A DNA stretch of 64,000 bases from positions 62,001-126,000 of the forward strand of contig JAPZTS010000011.1 in the NCBI GenBank assembly GCA_027533185.1, given 5' to 3'. Under the pieces are notes generated by a model. That model saw nothing but the letters and a program-made list of their open reading frames with translations. It searched no databases and was not told where the DNA came from. Shown one piece after another: positions 18,502 to 28,738 of the stretch. The translations under genes and the position numbers were made by a program. Each line of letters opens with the position of its first letter. Position 1 is the first letter of the stretch. Source of the DNA: Leptospira sp. (lineage in GTDB: Bacteria; Spirochaetota; Leptospiria; Leptospirales; Leptospiraceae).

Positions 18502-19142
18502 AATCTTTGCCGAAACAAAGTCAGGGATTTACTTTAGTTGAGATTTCTATTGTAGTAATGATCCTTGCTGTTCTATTTACTGGTCTATTTTCTGTATTTT
18601 ATACGGCGAATAAGATCGCGAGGAAAGGCTCTAATAAAAAAGGAGCCAACAGAAAGGATATTTTGTACGCAATGGAAAATATTCGCACGACACTAACTCG
18701 AGCTTACTTTATCGATAACCAAAGGCGAGTTTTATTTGTCGGAAAGCAAGAAGGTGCTCCGGGGACAAGAAATGATCGAATCGTATTTGCCACTGCCAAT
18801 CCAAATGCGGAAGACGAAGGTCAGTCGAGTATCAGAGAGGTTTCTTTTTATTTAAAACCAATGCCCGATTCGAAAATGGAAGGTATGCATTATTTGATAC
18901 GGCGGGAAGATGAAATGATAGATAACTTCCCCACACAAGGGGGCGTAGAACATATACTAATCGAAAATGTAAAAAGTTTTCAGCTAAAGTATTCCGAGCG
19001 GGGCGACAAGTGGGTCGATGACTGGAATTCACGAAATACCAAAAAAATTCCCCGCCTCATTCGATTCGAAATCATATCACTAGTAGGGAGTTCGTTTGTT
19101 AAATATGAATCATTGGCACACCCTGGTATCCTTTTTAAATAA
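18498..19142 (+). CDS. gspJ: Minor pseudopilin GspJ
   Basis: 214 residues from a TTG start at 18498, overlapping gspI by TTGA. The leader KSLPKQSQG precedes FTLVEISIVVMILAVLF, a textbook class III signal with Gly -1, Phe +1 and Glu +5. The remainder has GspJ-like features, including a pair of basic helices after the membrane segment and strands such as DRIVFATANPN and ILIENVKSFQLKY. It belongs to the GspI-J-K tip complex that initiates pseudopilus assembly. Confidence 0.9.
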   Translation: MKSLPKQSQGFTLVEISIVVMILAVLFTGLFSVFYTANKIARKGSNKKGANRKDILYAMENIRTTLTRAYFIDNQRRVLFVGKQEGAPGTRNDRIVFATANPNAEDEGQSSIREVSFYLKPMPDSKMEGMHYLIRREDEMIDNFPTQGGVEHILIENVKSFQLKYSERGDKWVDDWNSRNTKKIPRLIRFEIISLVGSSFVKYESLAHPGILFK

Positions 19143-20205
19143 GAAATCCAGAGAGGGTTTTATGGTATATTTGCTTGTGATGGCAATCGGGACCGCCTCT
19201 CTATTTACGGCATCTAAGTTTTTTGAAGATGCTGCTACTGAATATCAGGTTGCAAAATCCCAAGCAGATGGATTCCGCGCACATATGTTAGCAAAAGCTG
19301 GATTTATGGGAGCGGTAGGGGCTCTAAAAAAAATTCCAGAAGAAGTACTATACCAATCAGGACTTGCTCTTGATCCACCACCGATCCCGCTCGGGGGAGG
19401 TGTGATTTACTACACAATGAGTCCCGAAGATGGAAAGATCAATGTAAATAGCCTTGTCAAAATCTATGACGACCAACCCAACCAAAGGATGATCGAGATG
19501 ATGACCCGCCTTTTTTACCAAATGGGTCTCAAACGTGAGATGATTTTTCCTTTGATTGACTGGATCGACGAAAACCACCAAGAAACGGGGGGAGGTGCTG
19601 AGCAGTACTTTTATGGAAGGCTAAATCCCCCAAGAAAGATCAAAAACGCCCCCTTTTATTCCCTTTCAGAAATCCTAGGAGTAAAGGGATTTGATCGAGC
19701 CAATGTCTATGAAAGTTTAAAACCGGCCGATTTTGACAAAAATAATTCGAAAGATTTTATGACCGAGGAGGAAAGGGCAATGCGTTCGGACAAAGACTGG
19801 GTACTTTCGAATAATATCACAGCCTATCTACCCGCTGGGGACTCCTATGACGATCGAATTAATATCAATACAGCACCGTATTTTGTTCTTTTGTCCCTTT
19901 CCGACTTTATGACCAAACAAGCAGCTATGAAAATTTTGAAACTCAAGTTGCAGAAAGGAGGCTATATTAAAGAATTGAAAGATCTAGAGACGGAGCCAGA
20001 ATTTCAAGTGAAAACAACTGGCGATTTGACCCTCTACAAAGAGCTCGCTGGAGAGGGAACCGAAGTATCCGGCGGTAGGATCAAAACGAAAGGGGAAGTA
20101 TACAAAATCTCGGGTGTGGGAATCATTAAAGACAAGGTCGTTCGAAAAGTAACTGGGATCTATGATCTTACCAACAACCAAATGTTATATTATACTGAAG
20201 ATTAA
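19105..20205 (+). CDS. gspK: Minor pseudopilin GspK
   Basis: About 366 residues from the ATG at 19105; a TTG at 19096 is also in frame. Both lie within gspJ. SREG followed by FMVYLLVMAIGTASLF is the prepilin signal, and Glu +5 is absent, as is normal for GspK at the pseudopilus tip. The large globular domain has the family motifs KINVNSLVKIYDD, LIDWIDEN and NINTAPYFVLLSL, part of its helix-hairpin-helix-like calcium-binding region. Its large size is thought to cap the tip. Confidence 0.92.
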   Translation: MNHWHTLVSFLNKKSREGFMVYLLVMAIGTASLFTASKFFEDAATEYQVAKSQADGFRAHMLAKAGFMGAVGALKKIPEEVLYQSGLALDPPPIPLGGGVIYYTMSPEDGKINVNSLVKIYDDQPNQRMIEMMTRLFYQMGLKREMIFPLIDWIDENHQETGGGAEQYFYGRLNPPRKIKNAPFYSLSEILGVKGFDRANVYESLKPADFDKNNSKDFMTEEERAMRSDKDWVLSNNITAYLPAGDSYDDRININTAPYFVLLSLSDFMTKQAAMKILKLKLQKGGYIKELKDLETEPEFQVKTTGDLTLYKELAGEGTEVSGGRIKTKGEVYKISGVGIIKDKVVRKVTGIYDLTNNQMLYYTED

Positions 20206-20208
20206 TTT

Positions 20209-21831
20209 ATGTTTTCATTTGATCAATACTTGGCCATCGATTATGGCTCTACTGAGTTAAAGGGAGTTCTTTTTAAAAAAGTTCTGGGAAAGGTTGTAAT
20301 TTTAAGAACGGAGAGTCTCCCAGTAGTTGAGCTTGATGAAACTGAAGGCGATCCATTCGAATACAATATCATTAGATTCATTCAATCCTTCTTTCCTGAG
20401 GAAGGTAGATTTTTAATCAATTTAGGAATTCACAATCTCTTTGTTCGAGATTTAACTGTGCCTTTGGTCTCAGAAAAAGCAATCCAAGAGGTTCTACCTT
20501 TTGAAGTTGAGAATTTAGTCCCTTACCCAATGGAGGAGTTGGAAGTCATTGGTAAGACTTGGCGTGTCGGCAAAGAGAATTCCGAAGTCATTTGTTTTAA
20601 TGTCCACCATTCCGAATTACTTCGTGCACTCAAACCGTTTGCCAAGGGTGATTTGCACCTATCCTGTTTATCGCTTGATTCCTTTGTTCTATCTACTTTG
20701 ATTACTAAAAATTATCCGACTCTTATCTCGGAGGAAAATATCCTTCAAATCGATATGGGAGGAAAGTATACAATATTGAATGTACTCTTTCAAGGGAAAC
20801 TCAGACATACAAGACAGATCTATACGGGTGGAGAAGAAATCACCGCCGAACTAGTAAATATTCTAAAAATTGAGGCAGAGAAGGCGAGAGAGCTTAAGGA
20901 GTTTTTTCCATTTGGCATTCTTACGGATACGATAGAAAAAAATGCTGAGATGGAGTTTTTACAAAAATCTGGGATTACATTGATCCAATGGAAAGGAATC
21001 AAAAAGTTTATTTTCCAAAAAATCGATTCCCTGTTACACGAGATAGATAATAGTATTTTTTCTCTGCCCGAGAAGGAAAGACCTGGTTTGATATTGCTTT
21101 CTGGTGGAGGGAGCCTCTTTCCAGGACTTTTGCCACTTTTTGAAGAGAAATTGGGAATCAAAACAAGTCGCTATGAGTTTCTAGGTATTGATGACCCCCG
21201 TTTCGTAACTGCAATTGCCACAGGAGTTCACTACGAATCGCGAAACCAAGTAAATTTCTTAACATCGAATTTTTCCAAACGAATCTCTACGAATCGGTTT
21301 AGGCTAACTGCTTACAAACCCCATATCATATTAGTATCCATCTCATTAGTTTTACTTCTTGTTGTGTTTTTTATTGGGATTGTTCTCGACAAACGTAAGA
21401 TCGCTGCAAACAAAAAAGTCTTGGTTGAGAAATTCAAACAAGGGATTGGTGGTGAAGTAGCAGAGGATGACGACGTTTTAAGAATTGCTTCAGATAAACT
21501 GAAAGCCGAGAAGAAAAAAACAGAAATTTATCGTCTGTTTCTTTCACAAGAAAGTATACTCGACTTACTTCACGAAGCTACGGACCAATTCCCAAGTTCT
21601 GATGTACAGCCATTTGTATTGGATCAGTTCAATTATGAAGATAACGAAATCCAGATATTTGGCCGAGTGAACGAATTTGGTGAAATAGGGGTTATACAAG
21701 CCGCTCTCGAAAAATCGGAAAAATTTACAAATATACAGGTGCAAAACAAACGATTGATAACCGGTGTAAATAAATTCAAAGTCAGTTTCAAAATCAAGAT
21801 GGACATTGTAGTTCCAAAGGATGAGTTATAA
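20209..21831 (+). CDS. gspL: Type II secretion protein GspL
   Basis: 540 residues. The cytoplasmic actin-like part runs to about residue 360 (LAIDYGSTELKGVLF at the front, LQIDMGGKYTILNVLF, and ILLSGGGSLFPGL), followed by a transmembrane helix at about 373-395 (IILVSISLVLLLVVFFIGI) and a periplasmic ferredoxin-like domain. GspL recruits GspE to the membrane and contacts GspM. It overlaps gspM by one base. It resembles PilM-PilN joined in one chain, as expected for GspL. Confidence 0.88.
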   Translation: MFSFDQYLAIDYGSTELKGVLFKKVLGKVVILRTESLPVVELDETEGDPFEYNIIRFIQSFFPEEGRFLINLGIHNLFVRDLTVPLVSEKAIQEVLPFEVENLVPYPMEELEVIGKTWRVGKENSEVICFNVHHSELLRALKPFAKGDLHLSCLSLDSFVLSTLITKNYPTLISEENILQIDMGGKYTILNVLFQGKLRHTRQIYTGGEEITAELVNILKIEAEKARELKEFFPFGILTDTIEKNAEMEFLQKSGITLIQWKGIKKFIFQKIDSLLHEIDNSIFSLPEKERPGLILLSGGGSLFPGLLPLFEEKLGIKTSRYEFLGIDDPRFVTAIATGVHYESRNQVNFLTSNFSKRISTNRFRLTAYKPHIILVSISLVLLLVVFFIGIVLDKRKIAANKKVLVEKFKQGIGGEVAEDDDVLRIASDKLKAEKKKTEIYRLFLSQESILDLLHEATDQFPSSDVQPFVLDQFNYEDNEIQIFGRVNEFGEIGVIQAALEKSEKFTNIQVQNKRLITGVNKFKVSFKIKMDIVVPKDEL

Positions 21832-22355
21832 TGTTTGATCGTTTGACCGATAGGGAAAGACTGATGGTTGCGGGTGCCATTCTTCTAGTTTCGTTATTGG
21901 GTATTTATACGATACTTACCTTACTCATTGATTTTAGAAATTCACTGACTGAAGAAATTTTTGAAACGAGATCTGAGGCTACTCAATTAGATCGTGTGAT
22001 TCGGGAATACAACTATCTAAAAAGTCTGCAAACAGGCGGAAGTGAAGAAGATGTGAGTGTGATGTATTCCAAATTGGATCAAATTTTGGTAAGATATAAT
22101 CTAAAAGAAAAAGTGCAGAACCAAAAAGATTCCAGTACTGTTATTCGAAAGGATTATAATAAAATAACTATTGATGTATCATTTCGTTCTGTCCTTCTTC
22201 AAGATATAATTAAGTTGATCTACGACATTGAAAAGAATAAACAAATGCAAGCAAAGGTAGATTTACTAACATTCCGTAAACCATTTGCCGAAAAAGAAGT
22301 ATATGATGTTACAATTAAAATTTCTTCCTATAGCCGTTTGACAAAGGGTAAATAA
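21831..22355 (+). CDS. gspM: Type II secretion protein GspM
   Basis: 174 residues starting DRLTDRERLMVAGAILLVS, with a short cytoplasmic tail, one transmembrane helix at about 13-35 and a periplasmic coiled-coil plus ferredoxin-like domain (KLDQILVRYNLKEKV, YNKITIDVSFRSV). This architecture and position after gspL identify GspM, the partner that stabilises GspL. Primary sequence similarity in this family is low, so the call leans on architecture and order. Confidence 0.85.
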   Translation: MFDRLTDRERLMVAGAILLVSLLGIYTILTLLIDFRNSLTEEIFETRSEATQLDRVIREYNYLKSLQTGGSEEDVSVMYSKLDQILVRYNLKEKVQNQKDSSTVIRKDYNKITIDVSFRSVLLQDIIKLIYDIEKNKQMQAKVDLLTFRKPFAEKEVYDVTIKISSYSRLTKGK

Positions 22356-22359
22356 AAAA

Positions 22360-23316
22360 ATGGCGAAAGAAACGGATAAAGAAATAGAGGATGAAGTGTT
22401 GGAAGACCTTCAAGCGGCTCAGGCTCTTCTTGAAGAGGAAGAGGACTTCGGTGATGAAGATTCGGATGAGGAATCTGGAAAAATCAATCGGCAACAGCTT
22501 TTGACTTTAATTGGTATTGCTTTTTTATCGTTTTTCATTTTTACTTTTTTTATTTTTCCATTTAATGAAATCGTTCGTTCACTCCTGATCCGTTCAGGCA
22601 AAGAAACAGGTATCATTTTGGATGCAAAAGAGATACACTTTCCGATCTTCGGTAGAAAGTCCTTTGATAGTTTTTTAGTAAGTTTTCCGAATGGATCTAA
22701 TTTGAAGATGGAAGAGTTGAGTGTTTCTCTTTCCATTCTTGGAGTTCTCCAATCAAAATTGGATGGAGATGCTGAAATCGGTTATTTTAAGTATGAAGGC
22801 AATGACTGGACTGTTTCTGTGCAGTCACTTATACTACCTTTTCATATCTCTTCCTTTGATGAAAAAATTACAAAATGGAATGGGGATGGAGAATTGGAAA
22901 TAGCCGGGGCTAAAATTCTCGAATCTATGGAGATTCCTTTTTTAGGTAGCCTAAAAGGAACAGATATTAAAAAACTCAATCTTAGTTATAAAATTCGAGG
23001 AGGGAAGTTGCTCGTTGAAAAACTGAGCATGGATTCCTCCCTCGTAAAACTTACGGGAACTGGAGTAATTCGTCTCTCTGAGACAATTTCACTTTCGCAG
23101 TTGGATCTAAAGCTTTGTTTTAATTTGAACGAAAAATTTGCGAATGAGAGGCAAGACATTGCGGGGATGATGGCACTTCTACCGCAAGAAGTAGGAAGAA
23201 CGTGTGTGCCTCTTCGTGGGACGATTTCGGCACCAAAGGTCGATCTTCCCAATCTCAATCAGTTAGGTGGTGGAGTGCAGGTGGATGAGGGTTCTCCAAC
23301 TCCAGCGAATCCATGA
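22360..23316 (+). CDS. gspN: Type II secretion protein GspN with acidic N-terminal extension
   Basis: 318 residues. A transmembrane helix lies at about 47-72 (LLTLIGIAFLSFFIFTFFIF), and the periplasmic part resembles GspN/AsmA-like strand repeats, including NLKMEELSVSLSILGVLQ and LKGTDIKKLNLSYKIRGGKL. GspN is an accessory component found in only some type II systems. Unlike classical GspN, which begins almost directly with the helix, about 45 very acidic residues precede it (for example LLEEEEDFGDEDSDEESG). It is the last gene before the terminator at 23346. Confidence 0.82.
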   Translation: MAKETDKEIEDEVLEDLQAAQALLEEEEDFGDEDSDEESGKINRQQLLTLIGIAFLSFFIFTFFIFPFNEIVRSLLIRSGKETGIILDAKEIHFPIFGRKSFDSFLVSFPNGSNLKMEELSVSLSILGVLQSKLDGDAEIGYFKYEGNDWTVSVQSLILPFHISSFDEKITKWNGDGELEIAGAKILESMEIPFLGSLKGTDIKKLNLSYKIRGGKLLVEKLSMDSSLVKLTGTGVIRLSETISLSQLDLKLCFNLNEKFANERQDIAGMMALLPQEVGRTCVPLRGTISAPKVDLPNLNQLGGGVQVDEGSPTPANP

Positions 23317-23345
23317 TAGCTTGCATTGTTTCCAGGAGCCATAAA

Positions 23346-23390
23346 AAAACCTAAGGTAGTTCTTGGAACAAACCTTAGGTTTTAGGTCTT
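23346..23390. terminator. Bidirectional terminator between gspN and nrdJ
   Basis: Arms AAAACCTAAGGT (23346-23357) and ACCTTAGGTTTT (23372-23383) pair perfectly over 12 bases around a 14-base loop. A-rich sequence on the left and T-rich on the right let it work on either strand. It separates the convergent secretion operon and nrdJ. Confidence 0.85.
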
Positions 23391-23473
23391 TAGTCTGAAG
23401 TCGAGAATTTGATTCCACGACTTTTGGTTTTGTAGATTACTTTCGAAAATTCACTGTCTTAGAAGTCCTCTGT

Positions 23474-26400
23474 TTAAGAGCATCCTGTTGTAGCACCGCA
23501 AGAGATACATTTCAAACAGGCACCATTTCGAACCATTTGAAACGATCCGCATTCTGTGCAGGAATCCCCTGTATAACCCTTAGTTCTTGCTTCAGCAATG
23601 ATCTTCAGTGTCGCAGCCGCTGCTGCACCAGCGGATCCACCCGCATTGGGTTGGCTACCACCTACAAAAGCGACGGTAGGCTCCGCTTTTTCTTCCAAAA
23701 TGGATTTCATAGAAAGTGTGGGTATTTTTTCGGCCGGTGCTGATTTGGGAGCACTAGTCTCCGACTTTCCCACAGTATCACCTAAAGTCACGTTAGACTT
23801 TCTTCCCACTTCGTCTGTTCTAAGATCTTCTGGATTGACCTGCGCCAAATCGTAACGACCCATATAGGTGATCGCAAGTTCTCTGAAGATATAGTCAATC
23901 ACGGAAGTAGACATTTTGATATGTGGGTTTCCAGAAACCATACCGTTAGGCTCAAACTTAAAGAATGTGAATGCTTCTACAAATTCTTCCAGTGGAACTC
24001 CATGTTGCAATCCGAGTGAGACAGCGATCGCAAATGCGTTCATAAGAGAACGGAATGCCGCACCTTCTTTGTGCATATCAATAAAGATCTCGCCTAACTG
24101 GCCATCTTCGTATTCGCCAGTTCGAAGATAGACTTTATGTCCACCAACCATGGCTTTTTGTGTATAACCCGCACGTCTATGTGGGAGTTTTCTACGCTCA
24201 GAGATGTATTTGTAGACCAATTTTTCCGCAACTTCTGTAACGGTTTTCGGAGCAACACCTGCATGGATCTCTTCCTCCTCTTCACCAACAGCACTGAGGA
24301 GTTGGAAAACAGAATTGAGAGGTTGAGAGAGTTTCGATCCATCACGATACAGAGCATTTGCTTTGATCATAACTTTCCAAGACATTAGGTAGGCATTTTT
24401 TACATCATCAATTGTTGCTTCTTCAGGCAGGTTGATTGTTTTTGAAATCGCACCTGAGATAAAGGGTTGAGCTGCTGCCATGATCCGAATATGCGATGTG
24501 TATGAAAGGAATCTCTTTCCATACTTTCCACATTTGTTAGCACAATCAAATACAGGTAGATCCTTTTCTTTGATAAACGGCGCGTTTTCGATCGTCATCG
24601 TTCCGCAAACATAATCATTCGCTTGTCCAATCTCATCGCCACTAAAGCCAAGGTGTTCTAAGAGATTAAAACTCATGCTATTGTATACGGTTGGATCAAT
24701 ACCCAAAGTTTTTGCAAGGAAATCCTCACCAAGCGTGTATTTGTTGAACGCAAACTGAATATCAAAAACAAAAGGAAGTTGTTTTTCCAATTTTTCTAAT
24801 ACTTCTTCCGTAAAACCCTTTTCTTTGAGTCTGGCTGTGTTGACACCAGGTGCCCCGTTAAAAGTTGCATGTCCTTTGCAGTAGTTTACGATCGCATCAG
24901 ACTCTGCTTGGCTATAGCCTAGTTTTTTCAATGCAATCGGAACGGATTGGTTGATGATTTTGAAGTATCCACCACCTGCCAATTTTTTGTATTTCACCAG
25001 GGCGAAGTCAGGCTCAATTCCCGTAGTATCACAGTCCATGACAAGACCAATCGTTCCTGTCGGAGCAATCACTGTTACTTGTGCATTTCGATAGCCGTAC
25101 TTCTCACCCAATTCAAGAGCTCTGTCAGAATCCTCTTTCGCAGCTTCCAAAAGATACGAAGGTAAGTAAGATGGATTGATTCCGATCGGAGTAATCGTTA
25201 GGCCCTCATATTCTTCCTTTGGAGCATTGTAGGCCGCACGTCTATGGTTGCGGATCACTCGGAGCATATGCTCTTTGTTCTTTTCGTAACCCGCAAAAGG
25301 TCCAAGTTCGGATGCCATTTCTGCCGAGGTTGCATACGCTGTCATATGCATAATCGAAGTGATAGCTCCTGTGACAGCCATAGCTTCATTGGAATCATAA
25401 GGAATTCCAAGAACCATAAGAAGGGATCCAAGGTTCGCATAACCAAGACCAAGTGTTCTAAATTTGTAAGAAAGTTCCGCAATTTCTTTGGACGGAAATT
25501 GTGCCATGAGGACAGAAATTTCTAAAATGATGGTCCAGATTTTATTGAGGTATCTGTAACCCTCGACATCAAAACTACCATCTGCCTTTAAAAACTTTAC
25601 AAGGTTTGCCGAAGCTAGGTTACACGCCGTATTATCCAAAAACATATACTCAGAACAAGGATTCGATGCATTGATCTCTCCATCTTCTGGGCAAGTATGC
25701 CATTCGTTGATTGTGGTGTGGTATTGAGTTCCAGGATCTGCAGAACTCCATGCGGCATTAGAGATCTTTTCCCAAAGGTCTCTTGCACGAAGGGTTTTAG
25801 CTGGTTTTGGTGCCCTCTTTTCTAGTTTTGCTTTTTCTTTTTCGGTTCTGTTGAAAAGAGAGAAGGGGAGGTCTTTCTCAACCGCTTCCATAAAATCGTT
25901 TGTAATACGAACGGAGTTGTTTGAGTTTTGTCCAGAAACAGTGTTGTAGGCTTCCGATTGCCAATCTGTTGTCAGCTCTTCAAATAAAATGTCTTTATAG
26001 CCTTGTTTGGAAAGGTCGATCACACGTTTGATGTAGTTGTCTGCTATAAAAGATTTTCTAGCCTTTTGGATAGCTTTTTTTAGTTCAATGTTGGCTGTTG
26101 GGTCGTATGCCTTCTCTTCACCTAATGATGTTTTGGCGTTATTACATGCGGCCATAATTTCATTAAGAAGTTTGTTATTGAGAACAGAACCTGTCACAAG
26201 AGACGCAACTTTTTTCTCTTCTTGCACCTTCCAATCGATAAATTCTTCGATATCTGGATGGTCCATATCTAAACAAACCATCTTAGCAGCTCGTCTAGTC
26301 GTTCCACCAGATTTGATGGCACCAGCCGCACGGTCTCCAATTTTTAGAAAGGACATTAGCCCTGAGCTTTTTCCACCACCGGAAAGTGACTCATTAGCGG

Positions 26401-27118
26401 CTCTTAGGTTTGAAAAATTTGTACCAGTTCCAGAACCATATTTGAACAAACGTGCTTCACGGACCCAAAGATCCATGATTCCACCTTCGTTCACAAGGTC
26501 ATCATCCACAGATTGAATAAAACAAGCATGTGGTTGTGGGTGTTCATAAGAGGAGGAAGATCGAACAAGTTTTCCAGATTTTGGATCTACATAGTAATGC
26601 CCTTGTGATTTCCCATCAATTCCATACGCCCAGTGCAAACCTGTGTTGAACCATTGTGGGGAATTCGGTGCCGCCATCTGGCTTGCGAGCATAAAAATGA
26701 TTTCTTCATAAAATACACGGGCGCTGTCTTCATCACTGAAATACCCATGTTTATATCCCCAATAGGTCCAACACCCAGCCAACCTATGGAACACTTGTTT
26801 GGAATCCATCTCCCCAACAAATCGGTCCTCAGGGTTGAGTGCGGAGAGTTTTTCATCGTCTGGAACAGATCGTTGGAGCCATTCAGGGATTCCTTTTTCG
26901 TTTACCTTTTTTAGGTATTTGGGGACTCCCTTTCTTCGGAAGTATTTCTGCGCTAAAATGTCCGTGGCAACCTGTGACCAGAAGTCGGGAACTTCGACTC
27001 CGTTCGCTTCAAATACGACTGACCCGTCTGTATTCGTGATTCGCGAATCTCTCTTTACCCAATTCAAATTTGGGTATAGATCTTTACTTCCTTTGGTAAA
27101 ATGCCTCTCAATCTTCAT
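23474..27118 (-). CDS. nrdJ: Adenosylcobalamin-dependent (class II) ribonucleotide reductase
   Basis: About 1214 residues from the ATG at 27118, which follows GATGGGGTC; a TTG at 27145 would add nine residues. Reduces ribonucleotides to deoxyribonucleotides using vitamin B12 as radical source, so no separate radical subunit is needed. Visible features are [50 protein letters not shown] with an active-site Cys, [18 protein letters not shown] and the C-terminal zinc-ribbon CTECGS and [13 protein letters not shown]. It is large because of an insertion and the C-terminal extension typical of this NrdJ subfamily. No B12 riboswitch was found upstream. Confidence 0.97.
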   Translation of the reverse strand: MKIERHFTKGSKDLYPNLNWVKRDSRITNTDGSVVFEANGVEVPDFWSQVATDILAQKYFRRKGVPKYLKKVNEKGIPEWLQRSVPDDEKLSALNPEDRFVGEMDSKQVFHRLAGCWTYWGYKHGYFSDEDSARVFYEEIIFMLASQMAAPNSPQWFNTGLHWAYGIDGKSQGHYYVDPKSGKLVRSSSSYEHPQPHACFIQSVDDDLVNEGGIMDLWVREARLFKYGSGTGTNFSNLRAANESLSGGGKSSGLMSFLKIGDRAAGAIKSGGTTRRAAKMVCLDMDHPDIEEFIDWKVQEEKKVASLVTGSVLNNKLLNEIMAACNNAKTSLGEEKAYDPTANIELKKAIQKARKSFIADNYIKRVIDLSKQGYKDILFEELTTDWQSEAYNTVSGQNSNNSVRITNDFMEAVEKDLPFSLFNRTEKEKAKLEKRAPKPAKTLRARDLWEKISNAAWSSADPGTQYHTTINEWHTCPEDGEINASNPCSEYMFLDNTACNLASANLVKFLKADGSFDVEGYRYLNKIWTIILEISVLMAQFPSKEIAELSYKFRTLGLGYANLGSLLMVLGIPYDSNEAMAVTGAITSIMHMTAYATSAEMASELGPFAGYEKNKEHMLRVIRNHRRAAYNAPKEEYEGLTITPIGINPSYLPSYLLEAAKEDSDRALELGEKYGYRNAQVTVIAPTGTIGLVMDCDTTGIEPDFALVKYKKLAGGGYFKIINQSVPIALKKLGYSQAESDAIVNYCKGHATFNGAPGVNTARLKEKGFTEEVLEKLEKQLPFVFDIQFAFNKYTLGEDFLAKTLGIDPTVYNSMSFNLLEHLGFSGDEIGQANDYVCGTMTIENAPFIKEKDLPVFDCANKCGKYGKRFLSYTSHIRIMAAAQPFISGAISKTINLPEEATIDDVKNAYLMSWKVMIKANALYRDGSKLSQPLNSVFQLLSAVGEEEEEIHAGVAPKTVTEVAEKLVYKYISERRKLPHRRAGYTQKAMVGGHKVYLRTGEYEDGQLGEIFIDMHKEGAAFRSLMNAFAIAVSLGLQHGVPLEEFVEAFTFFKFEPNGMVSGNPHIKMSTSVIDYIFRELAITYMGRYDLAQVNPEDLRTDEVGRKSNVTLGDTVGKSETSAPKSAPAEKIPTLSMKSILEEKAEPTVAFVGGSQPNAGGSAGAAAAATLKIIAEARTKGYTGDSCTECGSFQMVRNGACLKCISCGATTGCS

Positions 27119-27161
27119 GCAGACCCCATCTACAACAACATTCAATGTTTCTATTTTTGAA

Positions 27162-27180
27162 CTCCCACAGAAGGTGGGAG
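27162..27180 (-). promoter_or_regulatory. Short hairpin in the nrdJ 5' leader
   Basis: CTCCCAC (27162-27168) and GTGGGAG (27174-27180) form a perfect 7-base stem with a 5-base loop about 45 bases upstream of the nrdJ ATG. A symmetrical AACATT-C-AATGTT lies between it and the start (27137-27149). Neither matches the NrdR box or the B12 box. The structure is real; a regulatory role is only suggested by position. Confidence 0.35.
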
Positions 27181-27294
27181 GATTATGTCACAATGAAGAA
27201 ATCCGAACCTAGAAACATTCATTTTTTCAGCCCGAATGGATGAAATTTTCTATTTTTTTTCGTCGACGTTTCTGATTACGTCGCATTTTTTTCC

Positions 27295-27322
27295 TTGACC
27301 AGAGAGGTTCTTTTCATAGTGT
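27295..27322 (+). promoter_or_regulatory. Possible promoter of tRNA-Asn
   Basis: TTGACC at 27295-27300 is followed 16 bases later by TAGTGT at 27317-27322, about 18 bases before the tRNA. The -35 match is good and the -10 match is weak. Confidence 0.35.
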
Positions 27323-27339
27323 GGTCGAAGATTCGAGAT

Positions 27340-27413
<74 letters not shown>

Positions 27414-27528
27414 GGGATTTACACAGCCATCCTGCTTGGAATCCACCGAGAAGCGCCTATTTCCTCTCTTTTTAGGTAAAAATAACTCTTTTTTCAGTAA
27501 CATTCTATCCAATGTTGGCAGAGTATCC

Positions 27529-28188
27529 TTGCTATTCTTTTTCTTTTTAGTCAATTTTTATTGTCCTTCCTCATTTTTTCTACAGGCTCAAACTCCACTC
27601 GGGATGGTTATGGACTTCCAAGTTCCCGAGGGAACGGAACAAATTGTTTGGATTCGCGGAAAGTTAGGTGAACCTACAGCAAGTCTGGTTTTTCTCCTTT
27701 GGACAGGAGAGGGATGGAAGAAATCGAAGGTAGAGATTCCTGTATGGATCGGTCGAAATGGTCTCATACATCCGGATTTAAAACGGGAAGGGGACGGGCA
27801 TACACCTGCAGGAGTCTATCCTATCGAACGTATTTTCGGAAAGGGAAAACGATCCCTAAAAACTTTCCCTTACAGAGAAATTAAAAAATCCTACCATTGG
27901 ACCGACCGAATCGACTCCCTGAATTACAACCAACTGATACTTTATAAAGAAAGAGGTGCAACCTCCCTTTGGAATTCACCTCTTTACGAAATAATGTTGG
28001 TTGTAGAATATAACACCAAACCTTCTGTGCCAGGACTTGGTAGCATGATCTTTCTACATGTATGGGAAGAAGCGGCACCCACTTCCGGATGCGTCGGAAT
28101 GCCAAAAAAAGATTTAGAATCCTTGATATCCGCATTGGATTCTAGAAAAAACCCCCATATCGTGATAGAATTCACGGATGGAATCTAA
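27529..28188 (+). CDS. L,D-transpeptidase (YkuD) family protein
   Basis: The frame is open through the tRNA, so its start must lie after 27412. TTG at 27529, preceded by GGCAGAG, begins a good signal peptide ending near FLQA and gives about 219 residues; a TTG at 27436 is the alternative. The YkuD catalytic motif is present near the C-terminus: IFLHVWEEAAPTSGCVGMP, with His, Gly, Cys and a Ser-Gly-Cys-Val-Gly core. The family makes 3-3 crosslinks in peptidoglycan or attaches proteins to it. The spacing matches the ErfK/YafK-like branch (GHTPAGVYPI segment), so some members are hydrolases rather than crosslinkers. Confidence 0.82.
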   Translation: MLFFFFLVNFYCPSSFFLQAQTPLGMVMDFQVPEGTEQIVWIRGKLGEPTASLVFLLWTGEGWKKSKVEIPVWIGRNGLIHPDLKREGDGHTPAGVYPIERIFGKGKRSLKTFPYREIKKSYHWTDRIDSLNYNQLILYKERGATSLWNSPLYEIMLVVEYNTKPSVPGLGSMIFLHVWEEAAPTSGCVGMPKKDLESLISALDSRKNPHIVIEFTDGI

Positions 28189-28193
28189 GATGT

Positions 28194-28586
28194 TTACAAG
28201 TCCTCAATCGGAGGGAGTAGCTTTGGATCTGTATTTTCTTCGGCCATGGAAAAGCTAATCCATTCAGATGGAATTTCCTCTTTATTTTCAATCTCCACTT
28301 CAAGTAGCCACTCGCTAGATTCAAAATCTAAGTCGTCTCCTTTTTTCATGAGCGGACGATGTCCCTTTATGATTCCTCGAACAGGAAGCACAAATTTATT
28401 TTTGGTATGAATGAGTATTCCTGAAATTCGGTCAGACCAATACTTAATAAATTTTTTATAAGTTTTGAGAAAAACAGACCTGTCGTTCACAAAAATTATA
28501 TCCATAGGATACGTATCATTTTCGTAATCTAAGACCAAACGGTAGTGAAAGCGATTTGTAATTGAATCCAAAATCTTTTTTGCCAT
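28194..28586 (-). CDS. Unknown 130-residue protein
   Basis: A soluble 130-residue protein with many alternating strands (HYRLVLDYENDTYPMDIIFV, ISGILIHTKNKFVLPVRG) and an acidic C-terminus. No signal peptide, membrane helix or known motif was seen. Its stop is five bases from the convergent YkuD gene. It was kept because it is long for this position, starts with a clean ATG and covers the gap exactly. The strand pattern is compatible with a small beta-barrel, but no function can be named. Confidence 0.65.
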   Translation of the reverse strand: MAKKILDSITNRFHYRLVLDYENDTYPMDIIFVNDRSVFLKTYKKFIKYWSDRISGILIHTKNKFVLPVRGIIKGHRPLMKKGDDLDFESSEWLLEVEIENKEEIPSEWISFSMAEENTDPKLLPPIEDL

Positions 28587-28738
28587 GTATCCAGTATATT
28601 CACATCATATTACATGAGTATAACGGCCTAAGAATTTATTTGAAAAATTTCTTATTAAAATTGTAAGGAGATTGTAATAACAAAACTAACAGTATGAATT
28701 TACAAACTTTGGCTAACGCTTTTCCTGGCTGAATAGCT

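Noticed and set aside
26037..26516. 159-residue plus-strand ORF opposite nrdJ
   Set aside because: It is a mirror-frame shadow of a well-supported, strongly conserved gene. Ser-rich low-complexity content is typical of such shadows.
27118..27339. Possible B12 riboswitch upstream of nrdJ
   Set aside because: The B12-box and the conserved helices could not be found on either strand; only a simple 7-base hairpin is present.
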